Origin: Bog-159 sp049516155
GTDB taxonomy: Bacteria > Acidobacteriota > Terriglobia > Bryobacterales > Bryobacteraceae
DNA length: 64,000 nucleotides
Assembly (NCBI GenBank): GCA_049516155.1
Contig: JBEKTJ010000014.1
Span: 1-64,000 of the forward strand
Direction: 5' to 3'
The notes below the pieces were generated by a model. That model searched no databases. It saw nothing but the letters and a program-made list of their open reading frames with translations, and was not told where the DNA came from. The translations under genes were made by a program, and so were the position numbers. Positions 1 to 8,540 of this stretch are shown here, one piece after another (positions within the stretch are counted from its first letter, which is position 1; each line of letters begins with the position of its first letter).

Positions 1-404
1 TGGCGGCACACGACAGTTCCAGCTTGGTATCTGCGCCGATACCGTGCCGAACGCCGCGGGATCCAGCCGCCGAACGCCGTGAATCGATGCGGACACCAGC
101 CGCGTCAGCCCCAGCGAACCGGTCGCGCACGGTCTCGATCTGGTGGATGGAGGAGTTGGTGGAGCGGCTGTCTTGCCGACGGTTTCATTTATCAAGAGGT
201 GGCATCGGACGTATGCCGTCGATACGGCGCGTCGAAAGCCGGCCCGCGTTGGACTTTCCGGTTCTTTGTGCGCGAGATCATATGCCTGTTCAAGCAGTTA
301 ATCCTGAAAAGGCATCCCCTAAGCTCGATCTTCTTCTCGAAGAACATCAGGTTAGAATTCGTTCCGAAAATTGTGGTAAGGGACGAACTCGATGGAGCCG
401 AAAT
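1..404. other. Left-edge region without a supportable gene
   Basis: Open frames exist on both strands here, but their translations are rich in Arg/Ser/Pro, resemble no family I know, and look like GC-driven chance frames. A minus-strand frame open to the window edge (about 180 to 1) could be the start of a truncated gene, but I cannot support it. No RNA gene or repeat was recognised. Confidence 0.4.
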
Positions 405-623
405 CTAGCCCAATCTCTTCGGCAGCTTGGTGGCGGCCGAAGGCAAATACGGCATGGGATGCACCCCGAGGATAGCGCACCGCTGCGGGCAGATCTGATT
501 GACGCTAACCATCGGCCCGCTGACCAGAGCCGCGGTTGTCAACGCGACAAAAGCCAGCAACAGCACGTACTCAGTGAGATCCTGGCCTTCTTCATTGCGC
601 CATAGTTTCTTCAATTCCGGCAT
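405..623 (-). CDS. Flp/Fap-type pilin-like protein
   Basis: This 72-residue protein has the hallmark of Flp (type IVb, Tad) prepilins: a short charged leader, then EEGQDLTEYVLLLAF at about residues 11-25. The glycine before Q is the expected prepilin-peptidase cleavage point, with Glu and Tyr at +4/+5 of the mature protein, followed by a hydrophobic helix. Flp pilins are exported, cleaved and assembled into thin adhesion pili. The tail after about residue 40 (Cys- and Pro-containing) is not Flp-like; mature Flp proteins usually end in a short Ala/Ser-rich stretch, so a 3' frameshift is possible. No tad/cpa genes are next to it, so it is an orphan here. Confidence 0.7.
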   Translation of the reverse strand: MPELKKLWRNEEGQDLTEYVLLLAFVALTTAALVSGPMVSVNQICPQRCAILGVHPMPYLPSAATKLPKRLG

Positions 624-820
624 GCGGCCTCCAGTAGCCCAATCGCTATACGCAACACTACACTACCGGCACGGCTAAAGCGACGCCTAAATCGGTTAAC
701 GAAAACGGGATAACGAAAGCGAATCGGGAAAACACCCAGCGTTCAATCGCCCGCACACGACGCGGTCTGGCGGCCGACGCGCCGGTATTCCGCTGTGCTA
801 TCCTCAAATCGCAGCCGCTT

Positions 821-1648
821 ATGCGTCTCCGCACTGCCCTTGTCGTTGGTTTTCTGGGATTGGCCGCGTGGAGCTTCCTGCTGGCACAGGCGCCCTGGAA
901 AGACTATCCCGCACTCGAGTACGAGAACTTCGAAGTCCCCACGGATTGGAATCAGAAAACCGAGTGGACCCGCGCACGGCTGAGATATCCGGACGTCTAT
1001 GGCTATCCGTTCGTCGATCTGCGCATGCGCGACGGCAAGCCGTTCCCGGGCTACTGGACGATGGACTACCCGCGGTCGGACCGCCATCTGATGGCGGGCA
1101 TACGGCGGCTGACACGCATCGAGACGCGCTCCGTGGAGCAGGTGGTGAGCCTGGACGGCACCGGGGAGGTCAATAACTGGCCTACGCTGTACGCGGTGGA
1201 AGTCGGCCACTGGCGGTTGCCGGAAGACCAAGCCGCCCAGCTTCGAGAGTTTCTGCTGCGCGGCGGGTTCCTGATGGTGGACGATTTCCACGGCACCAAA
1301 GAGTGGAATGTCTTCGTGGACAGCATGCGCAAAGTCTTTCCGGACCGGCCGATAGTGGAGATCCCCAACAGCGATCCGATCTTCCACACCGTCTACGACC
1401 TGGACGAACGGTTTCAGGTGCCGGGCGCCCAGTACTTTGACAGCGGGAAGACGTACGAGCAGGACGGATACCAACCCCGTTGGCGCGCGATATACGACGA
1501 CAAGGGCCGCGTGATGGTGGCCATCTGCCACAACATGGACTTGGGCGACGCGTGGGAATGGTCCGACGATGCCCGTTACTACGAGAAGTGGGCGTCGCTG
1601 GCGTACCGCATCGCCGTAGACTATTTCGTCTACGATCTGACTCACTAG
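821..1648 (+). CDS. DUF4159-type secreted protein
   Basis: A 275-residue protein with an N-terminal signal peptide (hydrophobic residues 5-22, ending near LAQA). The core matches the DUF4159 pattern: a sequence like PRSDRHLMAGIRRLTRI at about residues 84-100, then LLRGGFLMVDDFHG at about 145-158, and an 'IPNSDPIFH' segment. The family is common in Acidobacteria and Bacteroidetes, with a glutamine-amidotransferase-like fold and no settled function. The stop is followed 2 nt later by the TTG start of the next secreted protein, so the two are probably co-transcribed. Confidence 0.8.
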   Translation: MRLRTALVVGFLGLAAWSFLLAQAPWKDYPALEYENFEVPTDWNQKTEWTRARLRYPDVYGYPFVDLRMRDGKPFPGYWTMDYPRSDRHLMAGIRRLTRIETRSVEQVVSLDGTGEVNNWPTLYAVEVGHWRLPEDQAAQLREFLLRGGFLMVDDFHGTKEWNVFVDSMRKVFPDRPIVEIPNSDPIFHTVYDLDERFQVPGAQYFDSGKTYEQDGYQPRWRAIYDDKGRVMVAICHNMDLGDAWEWSDDARYYEKWASLAYRIAVDYFVYDLTH

Positions 1649-1650
1649 CC

Positions 1651-2478
1651 TTGCGACCGATCGAATTAGTTGTGGCTGCCGTCGCTCTGGCTAACGGACT
1701 GGCCGCGCAGGATGCCCGCGAAATCGTCCGCAAGTCGGTGGAACTGGATCAGGCGAACTGGCAGCGCATGAAAGACTACACTTGGATGGCGCGTTCCACG
1801 GAGCGGCACTTCGACGCGGGCGGCAAACTAAAATCCACAGAAGAGAGCGCCTGGGAGACTGTGATGCTGGATGGCGAGCCATACCGGCGCATCTATGAGC
1901 GCGACGGCCGCCCGCTCCCGGCCGCCGAACAAAAGAAGCAACAGGACAAGCTGGATAAGAGCGTTGCGAAGCTGGCGCACGAAACTCCGGAAGAGAAGCG
2001 GCGCCGGCTGTCGGACTACGAAGCGAGGCGCAGGAAGGAGCGCGAGTTCCTGCGCCAGATCCCAGACGCCTACGATTTCCACATCGATGGAGAGGAGCAG
2101 ATGGATGGCCATGCCGCGTGGGTCATCTCGGGAACGCCTAAAGCCGGCTATCGCGCCCCGGACCGCGATGCCAAGGCGCTAGTGAAGATACGCGGAAAGC
2201 TCTGGGTGGATCAGTCGAGCTACGAATGGGTCCGGCTGGAAGCGGAGACTACCGAGACGATCGCGTTCGGGCTGTTTCTGGCGCGCTTGAATCCGGGCGC
2301 CAGTTTGGTCTTCGAGCAAACCCCGGTCGCCGACGGCTTGTGGTTGCCCAAGCGCATCTACATGAAGGGCGCCGGAAGACTCGGATTAATCAAGAGAATC
2401 GCGATGGATGAGGAGATCGCTTGGAGTAACTACCGCAGGTTCCAGGTGGACTCCAAGGTCGTACCGCTGGGGCCATGA
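1651..2478 (+). CDS. Secreted protein of unknown function, LolA-like fold possible
   Basis: I place the start at TTG 1651, just after the DUF4159 gene, because it begins a clean signal peptide (RPIELVVAAVALANGLAAQ). The open frame continues upstream inside the neighbouring gene, but that part is only a shadow. The mature part starts with a helical, charged region (DAREIVRKSVELDQANWQRM) and continues with a beta-rich part carrying 'GKLWVDQSSYEWVRLEAE' near residue 190. That pattern recalls outer-membrane lipoprotein-sorting-like proteins. I do not recognise a specific function. It is probably the second gene of a two-gene operon. Confidence 0.7.
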   Translation: MRPIELVVAAVALANGLAAQDAREIVRKSVELDQANWQRMKDYTWMARSTERHFDAGGKLKSTEESAWETVMLDGEPYRRIYERDGRPLPAAEQKKQQDKLDKSVAKLAHETPEEKRRRLSDYEARRRKEREFLRQIPDAYDFHIDGEEQMDGHAAWVISGTPKAGYRAPDRDAKALVKIRGKLWVDQSSYEWVRLEAETTETIAFGLFLARLNPGASLVFEQTPVADGLWLPKRIYMKGAGRLGLIKRIAMDEEIAWSNYRRFQVDSKVVPLGP

Positions 2479-2482
2479 GGGC

Positions 2483-2507
2483 GAGACAGGCCAGAGGCCC
2501 GTCCTAA
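2483..2507. repeat. Stop-adjacent palindromic repeat, copy 1
   Basis: The sequence reads GAGACAGGCC-AGA-GGCCCGTCCTAAC, an imperfect palindrome. It lies directly against the TAG stop of the minus-strand amidohydrolase (2508-2510) and 5 nt after the stop of the plus-strand gene. It is one member of a dispersed family also seen near 16042, 42411 and 49783. Confidence 0.7.
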
Positions 2508-3905
2508 CTACAGCCCGTACAGTTTGCGGGCATTGTCCCGCAGCACAAGATTGGCCAATTCCAAGGCTCGGCCGCGCGAAATCTCGCCATCGCGCAGCAT
2601 GGCATTGAGCGCGATAGCCAGCGCCTGGCGCGCTCTGCCGGCCGCAATCCAGCCGGATTCCTCCCATCCCATTTCGTCCGAGTAGGGATAAGCGTCCGTG
2701 GCGAACATCACCTTCTCCGGCACAAATTCCAGCCATTCGCGCAAAGTAGCTGCCAAGGTAGCGGGCGTCAACAGCAGCGATTGTGCGGAATAATCCAGGT
2801 AGGCGTTGGGCTTTGCCAGCAGTGCCGTGATTTCGCGGGTGAAGGGCCAGCCGCCGTGCAGCATTACAAAGTTAGTCTTGCGCAGCGCCGGGTCGTTGAG
2901 GACGGATTCGAGCAGCAACGGATCCGCGCCGCGCACTTCGAAGTAGCTGCCCGCGCCCGCCATGGTGTGGATGTGTACGGCCATCCCCAGGCGTCCGCAC
3001 TCCTGCGAGATGTACCGGAAGATGTAATCCTGCAGGACCTTATATGGACCGTCCGGCGGCGCGGCTTTCGCGCGATATTGCGCATATACCTTAGCGGCAT
3101 TGGCGCGATCCACTGGATCGAATTCGAGCGAGCGCAAATACGCGGCCTCGAACTTCTCGGCCACGGCGCCGCCTTGCTTGTGCCGCTCGAGCGTGGATGT
3201 CACAACTCGAGTAAGATACTCGTCCAGGGTGGCCGGCGCGGCGCTTAGTCCCGCTTCTTTCAGGTAACTCCGCAAGAGCAAGTCCTCGTCCGCAAAGAAA
3301 GCCTTGCGATCGGAGTTGTGGGCCGCCAGTTGCGCATTATCCAACGGAAACAACAGCGCGTCTGCATAGGGTACCCATCGGAAGCGGGGCGGCTGGATGC
3401 CGCGCCCCATGCGCACCCTATTGGCGAGCATTACTTCTACTCCCATTCGATCCAGCACCCAGGCGGGATATGCGTCGCCTGCGCGTTGCATGGCGCCACG
3501 CTTAAGGTCCGCCAGTTCGCGCGCATGTTGCTCGCGCAGGTCGTTGTACGGGTATCCGAAGAGAGCGCGCCAGGCTTCCAGGATGCCCGGAGCCCCGGGC
3601 CGCAAATAGATTGGGTCGGACGAAGGCTCCATGTTATCGACCGGCAGGGCATCGAACTCCCGGTCCTGTTCTCCCGGTCCCGTTACACGCACCGGGTGCG
3701 CATGATTGTCAATGGCGCGAATGCCTGCGACATCCGCAGTAATATCCGGGGGCAAGCTCCGGCCGCAACCGGTCCATAGGGGAGCTATGCAGAGGCACAC
3801 GAGTGCATGCAGTATGTAGTAGAAAGGATGACAGGGCGGATAGGCAATTGGCCCGCAGGTTGCCAACCTGTCCCACAAATCAGGCTGGCCCCGGTTGGCG
3901 CGCAT
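2508..3905 (-). CDS. Amidohydrolase family lipoprotein-like enzyme
   Basis: A 465-residue protein with a TIM-barrel metal-dependent hydrolase pattern (amidohydrolase_2 type). It has DNHAHP at about residue 66 (first metal-binding His pair), a central HIHTM segment, then a VMLHGGWP strand and FATDAYPYSDE near the C-terminus, where the Asp is the expected catalytic/metal ligand. The N-terminus has a hydrophobic stretch ending in LWTGC, which looks like a lipobox, so it may be a lipoprotein. The start at 3905 overlaps the upstream amidohydrolase gene by 26 nt, suggesting coupling. The substrate cannot be read from sequence. The start is uncertain because the signal begins about 28 residues in. 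Confidence 0.75.
   Translation of the reverse strand: MRANRGQPDLWDRLATCGPIAYPPCHPFYYILHALVCLCIAPLWTGCGRSLPPDITADVAGIRAIDNHAHPVRVTGPGEQDREFDALPVDNMEPSSDPIYLRPGAPGILEAWRALFGYPYNDLREQHARELADLKRGAMQRAGDAYPAWVLDRMGVEVMLANRVRMGRGIQPPRFRWVPYADALLFPLDNAQLAAHNSDRKAFFADEDLLLRSYLKEAGLSAAPATLDEYLTRVVTSTLERHKQGGAVAEKFEAAYLRSLEFDPVDRANAAKVYAQYRAKAAPPDGPYKVLQDYIFRYISQECGRLGMAVHIHTMAGAGSYFEVRGADPLLLESVLNDPALRKTNFVMLHGGWPFTREITALLAKPNAYLDYSAQSLLLTPATLAATLREWLEFVPEKVMFATDAYPYSDEMGWEESGWIAAGRARQALAIALNAMLRDGEISRGRALELANLVLRDNARKLYGL
3855..3876. repeat. Stop-adjacent hairpin, diverged member of the palindrome family
   Basis: GCAGGTTGCCAACCTGTCCCAC contains the perfect inverted repeat CAGGTT/AACCTG and the same TGTCCCAC tail as the copy at 16042. 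It lies 3 nt beyond the TGA stop of the minus-strand amidohydrolase (3880-3882), inside the beginning of the next gene. Confidence 0.5.
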
Positions 3906-4815
3906 CCCGTTTGATCCAGCGATATGCGGTAATGGAGTTTCTCCAGAAATACTTTTCGGCAGCAGCGGCCCCCTTTGCGTGAAAGTACTCTTCCACGATC
4001 TTCAAGACCTGCGCGTAACTCCCCAGCGGGTCGCTGTTCGGCCAGTCACTGCCATAAATGAGCCGGTCCGCTCCGAAGATGTCCCAGATTGCATCGAGCC
4101 TGTCGCGGTAGAATCCCATGTCGAAGGGCACCTTGCCGGCCACGCGGCGCAGCACTCCCGATACCTTGGCGTATACCTGGGTACGTTTGGCAAGTTCCCG
4201 TATATGGTCGATATTGGCGGTGAAGGGTTCCAGTTCCGGCAGGTGATCCATAACGATGCGCAAGCTTGGAACACGATCGGTCAGACGCGTGACATCCGCT
4301 ATAAGCGCCGGAGTAGGATTAGCGGTATCGAGCACCAAACCCGCATCGGCCAATGCCTGGAGTCCGGCTATAAATTCCGGCTTCTGTAATTCCGCGCCCA
4401 AATCCCGGCCCCACAGATTGCCATAGCGGATACCGCGAAACAAGGGGTTACGCGCGAAACGGTCCAACTGAGCGCGGAACTGGCGATGCCCGGGTTCGAG
4501 GTCTCCGATAGTACCCACGATAATCGAGTCTGTGGCGGCGACGTCCAGGACCCATTGATTGTCCTCCAGCCAGGGGCTGCATTCGATCTCGATGGCGCCC
4601 ACTATGCCGAGGCCTTCGGTTATCTTACGATATCTGCCTGGCAAAGCCGGCTTGTAGAGTGCAGCGTCATTCTTGTCCGGCCACGGCACGCCTTGGGGGC
4701 GGACCGTGTCGAAGAGATGAATATGCGTATCGACGATCGGGATAGATACCGCGCCGGCCAGCTTGTCTCGAATGGCTACGGGGGCGACTATACCCAGAAA
4801 CCTTCTACGGTCCAC
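3880..4815 (-). CDS. Amidohydrolase_2 family protein, lactonase-like
   Basis: A 311-residue protein. The N-terminus MDRRRFLGIVAP resembles a Tat-type leader, followed by VDTHIHLFD (metal-binding HxH). Later come RGIRYGNLWGRD, VMDHLPELE and YGSDWPNSDPLGSY, the signature of the amidohydrolase_2 group that includes L-rhamnono- and L-fucono-lactonases and 2-pyrone-4,6-dicarboxylate hydrolase. Length is normal for that group. It is upstream of, and overlaps by 26 nt, a second amidohydrolase, so the pair may act in one degradation pathway. The exact substrate is not determinable. Confidence 0.8.
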   Translation of the reverse strand: MDRRRFLGIVAPVAIRDKLAGAVSIPIVDTHIHLFDTVRPQGVPWPDKNDAALYKPALPGRYRKITEGLGIVGAIEIECSPWLEDNQWVLDVAATDSIIVGTIGDLEPGHRQFRAQLDRFARNPLFRGIRYGNLWGRDLGAELQKPEFIAGLQALADAGLVLDTANPTPALIADVTRLTDRVPSLRIVMDHLPELEPFTANIDHIRELAKRTQVYAKVSGVLRRVAGKVPFDMGFYRDRLDAIWDIFGADRLIYGSDWPNSDPLGSYAQVLKIVEEYFHAKGAAAAEKYFWRNSITAYRWIKRDARQPGPA

Positions 4816-4918
4816 CTTGGTATTGTATCGCTGCCCGTGCTACTCTGGGCTTTTGTTTTTGGGAGAAGTAACCCAAAGGTTCGACACAACGCCGGTAAGT
4901 GAGGGTATAATCAAGCTG

Positions 4919-5305
4919 ATGCCACGACCACCCAAGCAAGACACCGAACTACTCGAAGCTGCTTTAATCGGTTTCCAGCATAAGCGGGACCAGGTTGAAC
5001 AGAAGATAGCGGAGCTACGCAGCCAGATTGGAGGGACTGCGCCTTCCCGGCCGGCTCCCGCCGCGGCTTCCGGGGCGTCCGCACCTAAGAAACGCACTAT
5101 GAGCGCGGCCGCGCGCCGGCGCATCGCGTTGGCCCAAAAGAAGAGATGGGCTGCTTACAAGGCAGAGCACGGAGCCAAAGCGGCCGCCCCGCCGAAAGCG
5201 AAAAAGCGGGTAATCAGCGCGGCCGGCCGGGCTCGCATCGTGGCGGCCACCAAGAAGCGTTGGGCGGCGTACCGGAAAGCTCAAGAGGCCCAGAAGGCCA
5301 GTTAG
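4919..5305 (+). CDS. Histone-H1-like basic protein with duplicated KKRWAAY motif
   Basis: I choose ATG 4919 (MPRPPKQDTELLEAAL) because residues upstream in the open frame are not protein-like. The 128-residue protein has an N-terminal amphipathic helix (about 8-35), an Ala/Pro linker, then two copies of a basic module: KKRTMSAAARRRIALAQKKR...WAAYK at about 60-85 and KKRVISAAGRARIVAATKKR...WAAYR at about 96-121. Such S-A-x-x-R-x-R-I modules recur in acidobacterial and planctomycete proteins annotated as H1-like or AT-hook-like. DNA binding is inferred from charge and repetition, not shown. Confidence 0.7.
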   Translation: MPRPPKQDTELLEAALIGFQHKRDQVEQKIAELRSQIGGTAPSRPAPAAASGASAPKKRTMSAAARRRIALAQKKRWAAYKAEHGAKAAAPPKAKKRVISAAGRARIVAATKKRWAAYRKAQEAQKAS

Positions 5306-5420
5306 GCCGGGGATCGCTAGAGACTAACCGGTTTACCCGCCAAGGCTGCGCTGTCTGTAGGGTGCGGCTCCCACTCTACGGGTGTGCCGATCCGGACTGC
5401 GCTCCGTACTGGTACACCGC

Positions 5421-5433
5421 TATACTGGCTCTG
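5421..5433 (+). promoter_or_regulatory. Candidate -10 element placed for leaderless start of the BrkB gene
   Basis: TATACT at 5421-5426 is followed 7 nt later by the GTG at 5433. No convincing -35 hexamer is visible, so this is tentative. If used, transcription would begin at or within a base or two of the start codon. Confidence 0.35.
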
Positions 5434-6296
5434 TGCCCACAGCGTGGAAGACGTTTCCCTACCTCCTGCAGCGAAGCATTGTGGCGGCGGCGGACGATAA
5501 CTGCTTCAGCATCGCCAAGGGCGCCGCCTACTCCGCGTTGCTCTCCTTTTTCCCGGTGCTGACGTCCGCGGCCACCATACTGATTCAGACCCACGCCCGA
5601 TTCGTTTTCGATACCATAGAGACGGTTCTTGCCCAAGTTGTTCCACCCGGCACGGAGGACCTGGTCATGCGCCATTTTCAGGTCGGCGGTGCCCGTCCAT
5701 GGCTGGTGCTGGTGGTGGCTGCCCTGGTTTCGCTCTGGGCGGCTTCGAGCGTTTTCAAGAGCCTCATGGAAGGCTTTCAAGCGGCGTACCGCGTGCCGCG
5801 CAACCGCAATTTCTGGCAGAATACAGGCGTTGCAGTGCTTCTGGTGGTGGTGTCCGCGGCGCCGCTGGTGGCGGCTTCCGCGCTGCTGCTGTTCGGCACA
5901 CAGGTGGAACACGTAGTCCTCGATTGGATGAAGGTGGACCCTTTGTGGAATCCCTGGGCCTGGGCCTGGGAATTAGTCAGCCGCCTGGGACGCTATACGG
6001 TTGCATTCGCCACCACCATCCTGGTAACCATGCTGCTGTATTACTTCGGCCCGTATCGCCGGCAGCGCTTTGTGTCCCTGTTTCCAGGAGCGGCGCTGGC
6101 TACGGTGCTTTGGATGCTGGCCACCAATGGCTTTGGGTGGTACGTGCAGCACGTGGCGCATTACAACGTGATGTACGGCAGTATCGGCGCCAGTATCGCG
6201 TTGCTGGTGTGGATGTACCTGGTGGCGGCGATTGCTTTGCTGGGATGCGAGTTCAATGCGGAATATGAGCGGCTGGGCAAGTCGCCGGCGGAGTAG
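5433..6296 (+). CDS. YihY/BrkB-family inner membrane protein
   Basis: The GTG at 5433 begins PTAWKTFPYLLQRSIVAAADDN, which fits the family N-terminus; an ATG at 5382 would add 17 unlikely residues and precede the candidate -10 element. Family motifs are present: GAAYSALLSFFPVLTSAATI (first membrane segment), a VSLWAASS segment, PLVAASALLLF, and the terminal GSIGASIALLVWMYLVAAIALLGCEFNAEYER. About six transmembrane helices are expected. The family was once called 'ribonuclease BN', wrongly; its true function is unknown. It is convergent with the flippase gene downstream. Confidence 0.85.
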   Translation: MPTAWKTFPYLLQRSIVAAADDNCFSIAKGAAYSALLSFFPVLTSAATILIQTHARFVFDTIETVLAQVVPPGTEDLVMRHFQVGGARPWLVLVVAALVSLWAASSVFKSLMEGFQAAYRVPRNRNFWQNTGVAVLLVVVSAAPLVAASALLLFGTQVEHVVLDWMKVDPLWNPWAWAWELVSRLGRYTVAFATTILVTMLLYYFGPYRRQRFVSLFPGAALATVLWMLATNGFGWYVQHVAHYNVMYGSIGASIALLVWMYLVAAIALLGCEFNAEYERLGKSPAE

Positions 6297-6337
6297 GTTG
6301 GCCCAAAGAAGGAGCCAGGGCTTCCGCAGAGAATGAG

Positions 6338-7669
6338 CTAAGCGTCGCCATGCGTGGGAACGCGGCACGCGAGAGTACTTGCGCCGCGCATCCACCGTTT
6401 GCGGCTGGCGTGCGCCGCGGCGAATAGCGCCAGGAAGCCAGCCATCAATCCGACCGACGCCCCCAGGCCGATGAACTGCGGTTGCAACGAATGCAATCCC
6501 AGCGTGAGCGCCACGTTGACCAGCACGGGGATGAATGCCGCGGCCAGCGGCAGGGCGGGGCGGTCCAGCGCGAACAGGGCGCGACCGGTCAGCTCGAGCA
6601 GGCTCCAGCCGATCAGGCTGGGGGCCAGTCCTAGGAAAACGGTCGAGACCAGGCGGGTGGATTCCGGCGTAAAGTTGCCCCGTTGGAACAGTATCGCGAT
6701 CGCAGGAGCGCGCAGAGCCAGCGCGACTCCGCATCCCGCAACCGCCGCCAGGGCCGCCACAGCGAGCGTTTTGTCGATCAGCGCGAAGGCCTCGCGCAGG
6801 CGCAGTTGGCTGCGCAGGCGAGCGATCTCCGGCAGCAAGGAATTGGAAATCGGGCTTACCAGGAAGGCCAGCGGCACGCTGACGCCGCGCATGCAATAAT
6901 CCAGCGCTGCTGCCATGCCAGGCCCGATGTGCGTGGCCCAGGCGCGGGTGAAGACGATGTTCAACGCCAGGCTGACGGCATAGAGAGATACTGCCATGGG
7001 CCTGCCCAGCATTTCGCGCCAGTGTACTTTAGCCGGCGGCAGGTCGCGCTCTTCCAGTCCCGTGCGCGCGCAGACGTATACGGCGGCATACTGCGCCCAT
7101 GCACCCGCCGTGTAGCCGATAGCGAACCCATAGACCCCCAGCACGCGCCACAAGCTGGCGGCGCCGGCGACGGTAAACAAATTCAGGCAGGCTTGATAAA
7201 AAGCGAATGGCGCGAATCGGCGGTCCGTATATAACAATGCGCAATTGATGGCCGCCGCGCCAGCCGCCAAAATGGACAATGCCGAGATGCGCAGGATGTT
7301 GACGGAGGTGCGATAGAAGCGCGGGTCCAGACCCGGCGCGAGTACCGTAATCAGCCACGGCGCGGAAACCACGATGGCCAGTGTCAACAGCGAAAACAGC
7401 CAGGCGAACCACTGGTTCAGCTTCAGGAATAGCGCGGTGCGGTCGGCGCCTTGCCGCTCGGTAAGCATGGGCACGAAGGCGAAGACCATGGTGTTGATGA
7501 GCACTGAGTTCAGCGCATCCAGCGGTCCCACCGCCACCGCCAGTGAATCCGCCTGCGAGTGCGTACCCAGCAGGTAGGCAGTTAGAGCCACGCGCACAAA
7601 GCCGATAATGTTGCCGGTGACGATACCGGCCCCGATGGTCAAACCGCCGCGCACCAGCGGACTCTCCAC
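6338..7669 (-). CDS. MurJ/MviN-like flippase (MOP superfamily)
   Basis: A 443-residue polytopic protein with about 12-14 hydrophobic segments. The N-terminus GLTIGAGIVTGNIIGFVRVA followed by GTHSQADSLAVA matches the start of MurJ-type lipid II flippases (family pattern around 'GxxRD...FG....DAF'). The later segment SPISNSLLPEIARLRSQ fits the second lobe motif. MurJ proteins are usually 500-530 residues; this one is shorter, so it may export another polyprenyl-linked oligosaccharide instead of lipid II. No mur genes are adjacent. Confidence 0.75.
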   Translation of the reverse strand: MESPLVRGGLTIGAGIVTGNIIGFVRVALTAYLLGTHSQADSLAVAVGPLDALNSVLINTMVFAFVPMLTERQGADRTALFLKLNQWFAWLFSLLTLAIVVSAPWLITVLAPGLDPRFYRTSVNILRISALSILAAGAAAINCALLYTDRRFAPFAFYQACLNLFTVAGAASLWRVLGVYGFAIGYTAGAWAQYAAVYVCARTGLEERDLPPAKVHWREMLGRPMAVSLYAVSLALNIVFTRAWATHIGPGMAAALDYCMRGVSVPLAFLVSPISNSLLPEIARLRSQLRLREAFALIDKTLAVAALAAVAGCGVALALRAPAIAILFQRGNFTPESTRLVSTVFLGLAPSLIGWSLLELTGRALFALDRPALPLAAAFIPVLVNVALTLGLHSLQPQFIGLGASVGLMAGFLALFAAAHASRKRWMRGASTLACRVPTHGDA

Positions 7670-7775
7670 TGCCCGAGCCAGGACTCGTTCAGCAAGGACC
7701 GGGGTTGGGGAATCCGTACTCAGATTTGCCTCGATTGCAGGGCGGCCAGAGCCGGCTGAAAGCCCGTCCCAAGGC

Positions 7776-8285
7776 CTAGGATGCCGCGCGGGCGGCGGCT
7801 AGCGCCGTTTCGTAATTCGGAAAGTCCGCGACTTCCTTCACGTACTCCGCGTGTTTGATGGTGTTGTCCTTGCCCACCACGAAAATTGCACGGCTCTCAA
7901 TGCGCAATTCCTTGATCAGTGTGCCGTAGTGGCTGCCGAACGAGCCATCTTTATGATCCGACAGCATCTTGACCTTGTCCACTCCGAAAGCGCCGCACCA
8001 GCGCTTCTGCGCGAATGGCAGATCCATGCTCACGGTAAAGATATCCACGTTGGGCAGTTTGCCGGCTTCTTCGTTGAAGCGCTTGGTTTGCGCATCGCAC
8101 ACGGGCGTGTCCAGCGAGGGCACCACGCTGAAAATGCGCACATGGTCGCCGGTGCCGGTGAGCGTTACCGGCTTCAAACTGCTGTCCACGACTTCGAAAT
8201 CGGGCGCAGGGTCACCTGGTTTCAGCTCCGGTCCGATCAAAGTTTTGGGATCTCCGCGCAGCGTTGTTGCTCCTGGTCGTTCCAT
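7776..8285 (-). CDS. tpx: Thiol peroxidase (Tpx, atypical 2-Cys peroxiredoxin)
   Basis: A 169-residue protein of normal family length. The peroxidatic Cys63 lies in PSLDTPVCDAQT and the resolving Cys97 in RWCGAFG, the spacing typical of Tpx. The thioredoxin-fold N-terminus (GDPAPDFEVVD) and the late ESRAIFVVGKDNTI segment also fit. It reduces lipid and alkyl hydroperoxides in the cytoplasm or periplasm using thioredoxin; no signal peptide is seen here. It is about 100 nt from the flippase gene on the same strand. Confidence 0.93.
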   Translation of the reverse strand: MERPGATTLRGDPKTLIGPELKPGDPAPDFEVVDSSLKPVTLTGTGDHVRIFSVVPSLDTPVCDAQTKRFNEEAGKLPNVDIFTVSMDLPFAQKRWCGAFGVDKVKMLSDHKDGSFGSHYGTLIKELRIESRAIFVVGKDNTIKHAEYVKEVADFPNYETALAAARAAS

Positions 8286-8540
8286 TTCTCCTCCTGTTGT
8301 TTGGGTGATTCCGCTATTGTAACAACTGGGCGAACTCCGCCGGGTCCGCAGAATTGTCCATAGAAAGCGACTCTGAAAAGCGGATCGGTTTCCAATACAA
8401 GATAATCCTGAAAATGGAGGCGCTGGTAGTGAAAAGCCAGAAGGTGCGGCTCGTCGGCAAGGAAAACACCGCCGTGCCGGTTTGGGAATGGGCTGTACAC
8501 GGCCCGGGTATCCGATGGTTGGTGGTTGGATTGAAAAATG

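Noticed and set aside
24..605. 193-residue plus-strand open frame over the pilin region
   Set aside because: It is antisense to the Flp-like pilin, rich in Arg/Ser/Pro, without family likeness.
743..1645. 300-residue minus-strand open frame
   Set aside because: It is fully antisense to the DUF4159 gene and has His/Val/Arg composition typical of a shadow frame.
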